Shown here: piece after piece, positions 24,858 to 32,293 of the stretch | How the letters are laid out: the number at the start of each line of letters is the position of its first letter | Position numbering within the stretch: position 1 is the first letter of the stretch | Assembly: GCA_017556145.1 (NCBI GenBank) | Contig: JAFZCU010000170.1 | Span: forward strand, 1 to 37,772 | From: Prevotella sp. | GTDB taxonomy: Bacteria > Bacteroidota > Bacteroidia > Bacteroidales > Bacteroidaceae | DNA: 37,772 nt | Direction: 5' to 3' | Program-made: the position numbers and the translations under genes | The notes under the pieces: generated by a model | Told to the model about the DNA's origin: nothing | What the model saw: only the letters and a program-made list of their open reading frames with translations | The model's database searches: none

Positions 24858-25559
24858 ATGATTAAATTGCTTTTAGTGGAAGACGATGCGTCGCTGGCCT
24901 ATATCGAGAAGACGGGGCTGGAGGATATTATTGGTGGGTATGAGGTGACGACCGCCGCCAACGGTAAGGAAGGTGTGAAGGCTTGGGAGGAGACGCACCC
25001 CGACGTGATCATCTCCGACATCGACATGCCGGTGATGAACGGCTTTGAGATGGTGGAGCGCATCCGTGAAACCGACGGCGATGTGATCATCATCTTCACC
25101 TCGGCGCTGACGTCGCCCAACGATGTGAAGGCGGGCTATCGTCTCGGCATCAACAACTATGTGAAGAAGCCCTTCGTGCCTGAGGAGCTCGATGCGCATA
25201 TCCAGGCATTGATGAAGATGCGGGGTGGGGCGAAGACGCAGAAGGAGACGAGTCACTACAAGCTGGGCAAGTACACCCTCGATGCCAATCACGCCACGTT
25301 GCGCAACGATGAGACGAACGAATCACAGACCATCACCCAGCGCGAGGCGCAGATTCTGGCGATTCTCGCGGATAATAAGAATAATGTGGTGCGCCGTGAG
25401 GCCATCCTCAGCCGTTTCTGGAATACGGAGGATGACTATTTCGCCTCGCGCTCGCTCGATGTCTTCGTCAACAAGCTCCGCAAGCTCCTCGCCGATGAGC
25501 CTCGCATCAACCTCAAAACAGTCAGAGGAATTGGTCTGCAATTAATCGTAACGAAATGA
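24858..25559 (+). CDS. rprY: RprY-like OmpR-family response regulator
   Basis: A 233-residue DNA-binding response regulator. The receiver domain (residues about 2-118) has the acidic pocket EDD, the phospho-acceptor Asp54 in ISDIDMPVMNGF, and the conserved lysine in YVKKPF. The OmpR/PhoB-type winged helix (about 130-230) ends LDVFVNKLRKLLADEPRI then VRGIGLQL. Such regulators bind direct repeats spaced 10-11 bp, which matches the GTTA elements found in three promoters around this gene. Its stop directly abuts the stop of the converging CPBP-like gene. Confidence 0.85.
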   Translation: MIKLLLVEDDASLAYIEKTGLEDIIGGYEVTTAANGKEGVKAWEETHPDVIISDIDMPVMNGFEMVERIRETDGDVIIIFTSALTSPNDVKAGYRLGINNYVKKPFVPEELDAHIQALMKMRGGAKTQKETSHYKLGKYTLDANHATLRNDETNESQTITQREAQILAILADNKNNVVRREAILSRFWNTEDDYFASRSLDVFVNKLRKLLADEPRINLKTVRGIGLQLIVTK

Positions 25560-26351
25560 TTAGTCTATTGGTTTGAAGGGTTCCATCGTCTTGAGGGCGG
25601 AGTAGAAGCCGAGGACGATGAGGGGGATGGCAATAATGGCACACCAGCCAGGTATAGCCACGCCGATAAGGAAAACCAGGATGATCCAATAGAATATGTC
25701 GCCCATGATGATGGGGATGACGCTACGGGTGTATTCATAGACATAACCCTCGACCATACCCACCATCATGGCAGGAATGGCCAATGTTGGTTCGCTGAAA
25801 GACACTGTTAGCAGACACATGATGGCGGCGAAGACCGTAATGACTATCTGTGGACGGTGCTTCCACTCAAGAATCTCGCGCATCATGCCGCCGAAGATAA
25901 TCAGATCGACTGTGGCCTCAATGAAACCCATGCCCAGAATGCTGGGCAGGGGGTGCCTGCTGATCCATCCGAATGAATCGCGCATGGTCTCATCGAGACT
26001 CGTTAAAGGATCCGACATGGTGCAGTAGAGCAGGGCCAGCCCACCTAACGCCACCATCGTCCAAAAGATGACTGGCCAGCGCTTTTCCCTGGGGATGCGG
26101 CCCATCGTGTAGCTGGCCAAACGCATACGGAGGAAGACAATCTGCAGGATGGCACAGGCCACACAGAAAATGGCCATGCCCATGACGAAATAGAGGTCTG
26201 ATGGTTTCGAGGGGGCATAGTCGTTACCGTTGAGGCCGTCGATAAAGCCGACGAGGAAGGGTCCCATGAAGCCCAGAAAGGCCCCACTGACAAGCATCAC
26301 GGCAACGAGAATGCCAAGTGCCAACAACAGATATAATAATGCTTTTCTCAT
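25560..26351 (-). CDS. CPBP-like integral membrane protein lacking catalytic residues
   Basis: A 263-residue protein with about seven to eight hydrophobic segments. The C-terminal half looks like a diverged CPBP (CAAX-protease/bacteriocin-processing) domain. VDLIIFGGMMREIL sits where EExxxFRG is expected, and SVIPIIMGDIFYW sits where the SxxxSIxxH motif is expected. The key Glu pair, Arg and His are all replaced, so peptidase activity is unlikely if the alignment is right. I start at 26351 because the -7 box lies inside the longer frame from 26396. Its promoter carries copy 3 of the shared element, placing it in the presumed RprY-linked regulon. Confidence 0.6.
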   Translation of the reverse strand: MRKALLYLLLALGILVAVMLVSGAFLGFMGPFLVGFIDGLNGNDYAPSKPSDLYFVMGMAIFCVACAILQIVFLRMRLASYTMGRIPREKRWPVIFWTMVALGGLALLYCTMSDPLTSLDETMRDSFGWISRHPLPSILGMGFIEATVDLIIFGGMMREILEWKHRPQIVITVFAAIMCLLTVSFSEPTLAIPAMMVGMVEGYVYEYTRSVIPIIMGDIFYWIILVFLIGVAIPGWCAIIAIPLIVLGFYSALKTMEPFKPID

Positions 26352-26373
26352 CTGTTTCGTCTCTTTCTGGGTG

Positions 26374-26381
26374 CAAAGGTA
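26374..26381 (-). promoter_or_regulatory. -7 box of the CPBP-like gene promoter
   Basis: TACCTTTG on the minus strand, about 25 nt before the ATG at 26351. No TTTG stands 19-21 bp upstream. The shared element begins 29 positions away. Confidence 0.75.
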
Positions 26382-26409
26382 CGCATAATTCGCCAAAAGT
26401 GTCGCAAAA

Positions 26410-26432
26410 TGAATGTTATCTTTAGGTTAAAG
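26410..26432 (-). promoter_or_regulatory. Shared regulatory element, copy 3 (CPBP-like promoter)
   Basis: The core GTTATCTTTAGGTTAAA is identical to copy 2. Half-sites are at 26415-26418 and 26426-26429. It differs from copy 2 at two of 23 outer positions, with the same orientation and spacing to -7. Confidence 0.7.
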
Positions 26433-26444
26433 TTTGCAGCGTGA

Positions 26445-26474
26445 AAAAAGTGCTCCCGGCTGGGAGCACTTTTT
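26445..26474. terminator. Strong intrinsic terminator after the GH43 gene (symmetric)
   Basis: A perfect 13-bp stem, AAAAAGTGCTCCC with GGGAGCACTTTTT, and a 4-nt loop. With U tracts on both strands it can stop transcription from either side. It separates the GH43 gene from the regulated promoter at 26374-26432. Confidence 0.93.
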
Positions 26475-26476
26475 AT

Positions 26477-28531
26477 TTAGTTGATCAGGAAAATCTTGGT
26501 CTTGCCATTGTAGGTGGCCTTGATGGTGGCGCGACCCTCGACAATCGGACTGATGTCGAACTTCACGCCTGGCACGTCAGACGTCGCCTTCAGCTTCACA
26601 CCGGCCTCGACAGGACCATAGAGCTGATAGCGAATCTGGTCGGGATAGCCGTTCTGGTTGGTGAAGCGGACGGGTGTCTGAGGAATCGTCAGCGCCTTAC
26701 CGTTGGCAGTGATGGTCACCTTAGGCACAGCGGGAACAAATGCGGAAAGGTTGACTTTTCCCTTGGAGAAGCCGATGCCGTGGAGGTCGAAGAGACCCTG
26801 CGGACGCTGCGGCTGCTGGGGACCACGACGGCCACCAAACTGGAAGCCCTGCTGTTGCTGAGGCTGCTGGATATCAGGACCCTCTACCACGAGGTAGATG
26901 GCATGCTTGCCGGTGAGACCCTCAACGGCAGGAACGGGGATGCCGATCATACCGGTCTTGTTGTGACCGCCAGCAATCGTTTCAACGGCAATTTCCTGAC
27001 CCTTCCAAGGATCATCGAGCAATACGTGAATCTTAAAGTCACCCTTGCCGCTTGGTGTCAGGTTCAGGTTCAAAACCACGTTGTCGCCCTTCTTCGCACC
27101 CTCGAAGGCCTTACAGCCCTTGGTGTCCTGAGCCAGACCACCGAAGCCGAAGTACTTGAAGCCGATAATACCACCATTCTGGATACCGGCGAGATCCATT
27201 GAGTTGTTCCATACATCGTGGTTGTCCTGCATCCAGTCGTTGGAACCTGGGCCATACACGAAGCAGGCCAGACCGGCAGAGTAGTAGGCATAGGGGGGCA
27301 AACCGAATATCTGGAAGCCCTCGCTGGTCACCTCAGCACCCGTATAATCGTTGCCGTCGCTGGCCTTTGCCGTCCAGACATTATCCTTGGTATAGGGGTC
27401 GTAGCCCGTAATCTTCACGATACCGCCTTTGGCTACGGGTTTCTTGTCCCATGTAATCTTCACGGGTGCTACCATTGCCTGACGGGCGTTGCCGAAGCCA
27501 CGAGGCGGACGGTGATAGAACACATACCACTGGCCGTTGATCTCCTGTATTGAGCCGTGGGTGTTGTGGCCGAAGTTGGTGGTGATGAGCTTGGAACCGT
27601 CCTCATTCAGAACGACACCACGCGAGTCGACCAATACGCCACCAGAGCGCCAAGGACCGAGGGGAGAGTCGCCAAAGGCATAGCGCAGGGCGGAGTTGGT
27701 ATTGCCCAGACCGTATTCCTTGCCGCTGTAGCCGCTGAACACCATCACATACTTATTACCCACCTGACGGATTGAGGAAGCCTCGAAGAAGTTGAAGTCC
27801 AGCGGGTTCTGTCCTTTGTAGAGGGCCTTATACTCGCTGCCGGCCTTATCCAACAGACGGCCATCGGCACTGCTGGCAGGGATGAAGGGATCGATGGGCT
27901 CCGTGCCCTCACGCTTCGAATACATCGTCTTCTGGTCGAGCTCAACAGCTGTAGAGTGCTGGAAACCGTAGAAGACATAGGCGCGGTAGCCGATGTCATA
28001 GTCCTTATCCTTCTTGTCGGTGATGGTCTCGATGAAGACAGAGGGATCGAAGTCGATCAGTGAGCCAGGGAGGCACTGACGACCATCCTCCGTGAGGTTG
28101 ACGGGGGTGAAGGGGCCATTGGGACGGTCGCCCTTACACACCATCGGCGTACGGCGCCAGCCACGTGAGTGGGGATAGAGCCAGTAGGTCTTCTGACCGG
28201 TCTTGCGGTCGGTGGTGCAGACTAGGTCGGGGGCATACATTGTGTCCCACTGTCCGTCGACAAACCACGAGAAGATGGGGCCTTCGTCGCGCCACTGCGA
28301 GAGGTCCTCAACGGGTGCCGACCACATGCGGATATCGGGACCGCAGTAGGCGGAGTAGTTCACGTCGTGCGAGCCGATGATATAGGCGCGGAGCTTGCCG
28401 GGGTTGTCGGGATCCTCAAACACACGGGGCTCGCCATCGGGCACATGTTCCCACAGGGGGAGATAGGGGTTCTGGGCGTTGACAGCCAATGCTGTGCACG
28501 CCAGGAAGCAGAATAAAAGCAGTCTTTTCAT
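26477..28531 (-). CDS. Glycoside hydrolase family 43 enzyme with C-terminal beta-sandwich
   Basis: A 684-residue secreted glycosidase. Signal peptide MKRLLLFCFLACTALAVNAQ is followed by a five-bladed GH43 propeller (about residues 22-340). It contains PRVFEDPDNPG and YIIGSHD, APDLVCTTD, a probable acid-base region in FFEASSIRQVG, and GHNTHGSIQEINGQWYVFYH near the metal site. A beta-sandwich domain (CBM6-like) follows, interrupted at about residues 567-592 by a Gln/Pro-rich stretch. GH43 enzymes act on arabinan, xylan or galactan side chains, and the subfamily is not certain. It is divergent from a GH28-GH43 fusion, suggesting joint use on pectin side chains. Confidence 0.85.
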   Translation of the reverse strand: MKRLLLFCFLACTALAVNAQNPYLPLWEHVPDGEPRVFEDPDNPGKLRAYIIGSHDVNYSAYCGPDIRMWSAPVEDLSQWRDEGPIFSWFVDGQWDTMYAPDLVCTTDRKTGQKTYWLYPHSRGWRRTPMVCKGDRPNGPFTPVNLTEDGRQCLPGSLIDFDPSVFIETITDKKDKDYDIGYRAYVFYGFQHSTAVELDQKTMYSKREGTEPIDPFIPASSADGRLLDKAGSEYKALYKGQNPLDFNFFEASSIRQVGNKYVMVFSGYSGKEYGLGNTNSALRYAFGDSPLGPWRSGGVLVDSRGVVLNEDGSKLITTNFGHNTHGSIQEINGQWYVFYHRPPRGFGNARQAMVAPVKITWDKKPVAKGGIVKITGYDPYTKDNVWTAKASDGNDYTGAEVTSEGFQIFGLPPYAYYSAGLACFVYGPGSNDWMQDNHDVWNNSMDLAGIQNGGIIGFKYFGFGGLAQDTKGCKAFEGAKKGDNVVLNLNLTPSGKGDFKIHVLLDDPWKGQEIAVETIAGGHNKTGMIGIPVPAVEGLTGKHAIYLVVEGPDIQQPQQQQGFQFGGRRGPQQPQRPQGLFDLHGIGFSKGKVNLSAFVPAVPKVTITANGKALTIPQTPVRFTNQNGYPDQIRYQLYGPVEAGVKLKATSDVPGVKFDISPIVEGRATIKATYNGKTKIFLIN

Positions 28532-28568
28532 ACTTGGTAGTTTTTAAGTTGATAAACGAAATATTGGG

Positions 28569-28576
28569 CAAATATA
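28569..28576 (-). promoter_or_regulatory. Probable -7 box of the GH43 gene
   Basis: TATATTTG on the minus strand, about 38 nt before the ATG. The -33 region overlaps the 7-nt array at 28582-28616 and has only ATTG. Confidence 0.5.
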
Positions 28577-28581
28577 CAAAA

Positions 28582-28616
28582 AAACAATAAACAATAAACA
28601 ATAAACTATAAACTTT
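28582..28616. repeat. Array of 7-nt units AAAC(A/T)AT in a divergent promoter
   Basis: Three AAACAAT units, one AAACTAT and a partial copy stand exactly where the -33 regions of both divergent genes should be. Related AGTTTAC/AGTTTAT units occur at 3143-3172. Confidence 0.9.
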
Positions 28617-28619
28617 TTG

Positions 28620-28627
28620 TACCTTTG
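28620..28627 (+). promoter_or_regulatory. -7 box of the GH28-GH43 gene
   Basis: TACCTTTG followed by CA, 29 nt before the ATG. The expected -33 position is occupied by the AAACAAT array rather than TTTG. Confidence 0.65.
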
Positions 28628-28656
28628 CAACATAAACGAATAAAAGTGTTACAAAT

Positions 28657-31632
28657 ATGAAGTTTCTCCGTCCAATCTCACTTCTCACTTTTCACTTCTC
28701 GCTTCTCTTTTCTGCAGCAGTTTCTGCGGCAGACTATAATATCGTGACGTATGGCGCCAAGTCAGACACCACCGTGCTGAGTACGACAGCCATCCAACGC
28801 GCCATCGACGACTGCTCGAAGGCGTGCGGCGGTAGGGTGGTGGTGCCTGCGGGCAACTATAAGACGGGTACCATCGTGCTGAAGAGCGATGTGCATCTCT
28901 ATCTCGAGAAAGGGGCGACGCTCTATGGCAGCACCGACCTGAACGAATACCGGCCTATGAAGTCGGACTTCGTGTCGCTGCGCACACAGGTTCCCACCAT
29001 CCAACTCATCTATGCCGACAAGGTGAAGAATGTGACAATCGATGGCGAGGGCACCATCGACGGACAAGGCTGGGCGTTTAAAAAGCTGACGTGGAACGAT
29101 GAGGGTATCACCCGGCCACATCTCATCCGTTTTATCCAAAGCGAGGAGATCACTGTGAAGGATATCACCCTGAAGAATTCGGGCTGCTGGATGCAGCATT
29201 ATCTGGCCTGTCTCCGTGTGAGGATCGAGAACCTCAAGATTTACAACCGCAATAACTACAACAACGACGGTCTCGATATTGACGGCTGCAGCGGGGTCAT
29301 CGTCAAGGGTCTGATGGTGGATTCCGATGATGATGGCATCACACTGAAAAGCACCTCGCCCAGATTCTGTGAAAACGTCCTTATTTCCGATTGCGTGGTA
29401 TCGAGCCATTGCAATGCTGTGAAGCTGGGTACAGAAACGAATGGCGGCTTCTTGAATATTCATATCAAAGGCATCGTGGTCAGACCCAGCAGCGACCAGT
29501 CGGGCCAGTTCTTCGGGGCGCCTTCGAAGATAGGCACGTCGGCCCTCTCGTTAGAGATTGTCGATGGCGGGCAGATGCTGAATGTACATGTCTCCGACTT
29601 TACCGTCGAGGGCACCGAGTCGCCCATCTTCATCCGCTTGGGCAATCGTGGGCGTGGCTATAAGCTGCGGGAAGCGGTGAAAGGCTTGAGCGGTACGGGC
29701 AATGACGATACCATTACTGAACTGATTCCCATCAACCATGTGGGGCGCATCAACGGCGTGCATGTGTCGCATTTCCGGGTCCGTAACGCTGGCTCTGTGG
29801 GGTGCTCAATCACGGGATTGCCCAGCTACCCTGTCGAGAATGTGTGGCTGTCGGATATCTCCATCCATCACAAGGGTGGGGTGAAGGCTGCTGACCTTGC
29901 CGCTATCAACGACACCATCAGGGATGAGAAGGAGAAGGCCTATCCTGAGGCGACAATGTGGGGCAACCTGCCTGCCAAAGGCTTTTTCGTCCGCCATGCC
30001 CGTAACGTGGTGTTCAACGACGTTCAGATACAAACGGAGCAGCCCGATGTGCGGCTTGACTTCGTTCAGGACGACTACGACCTTGAGCCTTCTTCTCTAT
30101 CCTTTTCCTGGGGCGACCTGGGCAATGGCTTCTACAAGAATCCTGTGCTGAATGCCGATTTCTCCGACCCCGATGTCATTCGCGTGGGTGCGAAATATTA
30201 TATGGTGGCGTCCGACTTCCACTTCTTAGGCATGCAGGTGTTGGAGTCGGAGGATATGGTCAACTGGCGCTATATCAGTCAGATCTACCGTCGCTTCGAT
30301 GAGCCGGGCTGGGACAGTAACCAACATTATGCTGGTGGTTCGTGGGCGCCTGCCATCCGTTATCATAACGGTCTCTACTATGTCTATTTCTGCACCCCCG
30401 ACGAGGGCCTCTATATGACGACGGCGAAAGATCCCCATGGCCCTTGGGCACCCTTGCATCTGGTGAAGCGCGTGCCGAAATGGGAAGACCCGTGTCCTTT
30501 TTGGGAAGACGATGGTGAGGACCAATCGTCCGACGGACAGGCCTATTTAGGGCGTAGCAAGCATGGCGCAGGGCCGATAATTGTACATAAGATGTCGCCC
30601 GATGGCAAAACCTTGCTCGATGATGGCGTGACAGTCTATGAAGGGCCGGTGGCAGAGGGCACGAAATTCCTGAAGCGCAATGGCTGGTATTATCTGATTA
30701 TTCCGGAAGGCGGTGTGGGGACTGGCTGGCAGACGGTGCTGCGTTCGAAAAACATCTATGGTCCCTACGAGCGCAAGATTGTGCTTGAGAAAGGCTCTAC
30801 CAACGTGAACGGCCCTCATCAGGGGGCACTGGTTGATACGCCTGATGGCCAGTGGTGGTTCTATCATTTCCAGGAGACGCCCGTACTGGGACGCGTGGTG
30901 CATCTACAGCCTGTCCGTTGGCAAGACGACTGGCCCCTGATGGGTGTCGATTATGATGGCAACGGTGTGGGTGAGCCCGTGGACGTTTGGCAAATGCCGG
31001 AGATAGAGGTGAAGGTAAGAGAGAAGCAAGAAGTAAGAGAATACCAATACGTCTCCTCAGACTTTCGTGATGATTTCAATGACATGAACATTTCTCTTAC
31101 CTCTCACCTCTCACCTCTTACCTCTTTAAATCCCGTCTGGCAATGGAATCACAACCCCGTCGATACCCACTGGAACCTCACCGATCGCAAAGGTTGGCTC
31201 ACATTGAAAGCCCTGCCTGCCGACAGTCTGAAGCTGGCGCGGAATATGCTGACGCAGAAGGTCATCGGCTATCAGAGTGAGAGCACCACATTGGTATCGG
31301 TATCAGGCAATAGCTATGGGGGGCTGTTTTGTTCTGGCAAGCTGTTTCGTGGCATCGGCCTCTGCAAGGATGGCATCTTTGTCGAGGCACATGGCCAGCG
31401 GGAGATTGTGAGTCGTGGGAAGTTTGATAAGGTGTGGCTGCGCATCGAAAACGATTGCAGAGAAAATCACCATCAGTTCTATTTCAGTACCGATGGCGAG
31501 CATTATGAGCCTGCAGGTGAGGAATTCCCTATGCGGGCAGGCTATTGGAAAGGCATCCGTGTAGGCTTATTCTGTTACGGCCCCAGCGGTGAGGCGGCTT
31601 TCGATTTCTTCGAGCAGCGCGTCGCCCCTTAA
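28657..31632 (+). CDS. GH28-GH43 fusion: polygalacturonase-like plus arabinosidase/xylosidase-like
   Basis: A 991-residue secreted two-enzyme protein. After a signal peptide (to about residue 24), a GH28 beta-helix (about 25-480) shows NNDGLDI (202-208) and DSDDDGI (222-228) with the catalytic Asp residues. The usual GHG is replaced by SSHCN. A GH43 propeller (about 493-780) has DFSDPDVIRVG, SWAPAIRYHNGLYYVYF, WEDPCPFW and PVAEGTKF. A C-terminal concanavalin-like domain begins near residue 825. The linker at about 783-824 is partly coded by 7-nt repeats on both sides, and so is part of the signal peptide. The protein should cut pectin backbone and side chains. Its last 66 bp overlap the opposing thioredoxin gene. 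Confidence 0.88.
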   Translation: MKFLRPISLLTFHFSLLFSAAVSAADYNIVTYGAKSDTTVLSTTAIQRAIDDCSKACGGRVVVPAGNYKTGTIVLKSDVHLYLEKGATLYGSTDLNEYRPMKSDFVSLRTQVPTIQLIYADKVKNVTIDGEGTIDGQGWAFKKLTWNDEGITRPHLIRFIQSEEITVKDITLKNSGCWMQHYLACLRVRIENLKIYNRNNYNNDGLDIDGCSGVIVKGLMVDSDDDGITLKSTSPRFCENVLISDCVVSSHCNAVKLGTETNGGFLNIHIKGIVVRPSSDQSGQFFGAPSKIGTSALSLEIVDGGQMLNVHVSDFTVEGTESPIFIRLGNRGRGYKLREAVKGLSGTGNDDTITELIPINHVGRINGVHVSHFRVRNAGSVGCSITGLPSYPVENVWLSDISIHHKGGVKAADLAAINDTIRDEKEKAYPEATMWGNLPAKGFFVRHARNVVFNDVQIQTEQPDVRLDFVQDDYDLEPSSLSFSWGDLGNGFYKNPVLNADFSDPDVIRVGAKYYMVASDFHFLGMQVLESEDMVNWRYISQIYRRFDEPGWDSNQHYAGGSWAPAIRYHNGLYYVYFCTPDEGLYMTTAKDPHGPWAPLHLVKRVPKWEDPCPFWEDDGEDQSSDGQAYLGRSKHGAGPIIVHKMSPDGKTLLDDGVTVYEGPVAEGTKFLKRNGWYYLIIPEGGVGTGWQTVLRSKNIYGPYERKIVLEKGSTNVNGPHQGALVDTPDGQWWFYHFQETPVLGRVVHLQPVRWQDDWPLMGVDYDGNGVGEPVDVWQMPEIEVKVREKQEVREYQYVSSDFRDDFNDMNISLTSHLSPLTSLNPVWQWNHNPVDTHWNLTDRKGWLTLKALPADSLKLARNMLTQKVIGYQSESTTLVSVSGNSYGGLFCSGKLFRGIGLCKDGIFVEAHGQREIVSRGKFDKVWLRIENDCRENHHQFYFSTDGEHYEPAGEEFPMRAGYWKGIRVGLFCYGPSGEAAFDFFEQRVAP
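28676..28710 (+). repeat. Array of 7-nt units TCTCACT coding the signal peptide core
   Basis: Five tandem heptamers (TCTCACT twice, TTTCACT, TCTCGCT, TCTCTTT) encode the hydrophobic centre of the GH28-GH43 signal peptide, around SLLTFHFSLLFS. Confidence 0.85.
31006..31041 (+). repeat. Purine-rich 7-nt-type repeat in the GH28-GH43 linker (left)
   Basis: An imperfect array of units like GGTAAGA and AAGTAAGA. It is the approximate reverse complement of the array at 31091-31127, so the two form an inverted pair around about 50 bp of coding sequence. Confidence 0.65.
31091..31127 (+). repeat. Array of 7-nt units CTCT(T/C)AC in the GH28-GH43 linker (right)
   Basis: Units CTCTTAC, CTCTCAC, CTCTCAC, CTCTTAC and a partial copy encode the linker peptide ISLTSHLSPLTSLN just before the C-terminal domain. 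Confidence 0.9.
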
Positions 31633-32142
31633 GTCTCTGGCCACAATCTTGCCATGCTCATCGATGAGCACATTGGCGGGGATCGACTGGATACCGTAGA
31701 ACTGCGCACCCAGGCAGTCCCAGCCTTTCAGGTCGCTCATCTGCGGCCATTTCTGACCAGTCTGCTCGATGGCTGCTAACCAGCTGGCCTTGTCCTTGTC
31801 GAGCGAGACACCGACAATCTCCAAACCCTTGGCGTGAAAGCGTTCGTAGGCTTTCACCACCGTCGGCATCTCTCTCATGCAGGGTCCGCACCATGAGGCC
31901 CAGAAGTCGATGAGCACCAGTTTGTTCTGGCCTACATAGTCTCCCACCCACACCGTCTGCCCCTGAGGACCAGGCAGGGCGATGTCGACAAACGTGTTGC
32001 CTGGCTCCGTCGCAGACGCCACATCTACTGGCGCCCCCGTCTCTGAATCCACCACTTGTATCTTCTCAGCCACTTGTGTCTTCTGTCTGCAACCCGTTGC
32101 CAATAGTAGACAGGCTGCGAGCATTAAAAAACCTTTTCTCAT
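31567..32142 (-). CDS. TlpA/ResA-like thioredoxin lipoprotein
   Basis: A 191-residue envelope thiol-disulfide protein. The N-terminus is a lipoprotein signal with lipobox LLATGC (Cys18), so it is probably membrane-anchored on the periplasmic side. The thioredoxin-like domain has the redox centre WASWCGPCMREMP, VSLDKDKASW and the cis-proline region SIPANVLID. Bacteroidales have many such proteins, acting in reduction of envelope or cytochrome thiols. The gene converges with the GH28-GH43 gene and overlaps its last 66 bp, an unusually long antiparallel coding overlap. No clear promoter was seen upstream. Confidence 0.88.
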   Translation of the reverse strand: MRKGFLMLAACLLLATGCRQKTQVAEKIQVVDSETGAPVDVASATEPGNTFVDIALPGPQGQTVWVGDYVGQNKLVLIDFWASWCGPCMREMPTVVKAYERFHAKGLEIVGVSLDKDKASWLAAIEQTGQKWPQMSDLKGWDCLGAQFYGIQSIPANVLIDEHGKIVARDLRGDALLEEIESRLTAGAVTE

Positions 32143-32170
32143 TGTCTTTATGTTATTTTCTTAAATAAAA

Positions 32171-32202
32171 TTTGGTTATTTACTTGCTTATTCGTACCTT
32201 TG
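32171..32202 (+). promoter_or_regulatory. Promoter of tRNA-Arg(CCU)
   Basis: TTTG at 32171-32174 and TACCTTTG at 32195-32202 with exactly 20 bp between. It ends 16 bp before the tRNA. Confidence 0.85.
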
Positions 32203-32218
32203 CACCGCATTTAGACGG

Positions 32219-32293
32219 GCCCTGATAGTTAAATGGATATAACAAGGCTCTCCTAAAGCTTAGTTCCGAGTTCGATTCTCGGTCGGGGTACCA
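32219..32293 (+). tRNA. tRNA-Arg (anticodon CCU), CCA encoded
   Basis: A 75-nt cloverleaf. The acceptor GCCCTGA pairs with TCGGGGT (two G-U pairs). The D stem is GTTA/TAAC, and the anticodon stem AGGCT/AGCTT encloses the loop CTCCTAA with anticodon CCT. The T stem is CCGAG/CTCGG with loop TTCGATT, the discriminator is A, and CCA is encoded at 32291-32293. It reads the rare AGG codon. The sequence right after the CCA belongs to a cut-off nuclease gene, so this tRNA has probably served as an integration site. Confidence 0.95.

Noticed and set aside
32180-32293. C-terminal part of the DUF1016 frame reading through the tRNA complement
   Set aside because: The residues are just the antisense of tRNA-Arg and do not match the nuclease domain, so they are not part of a real protein domain.
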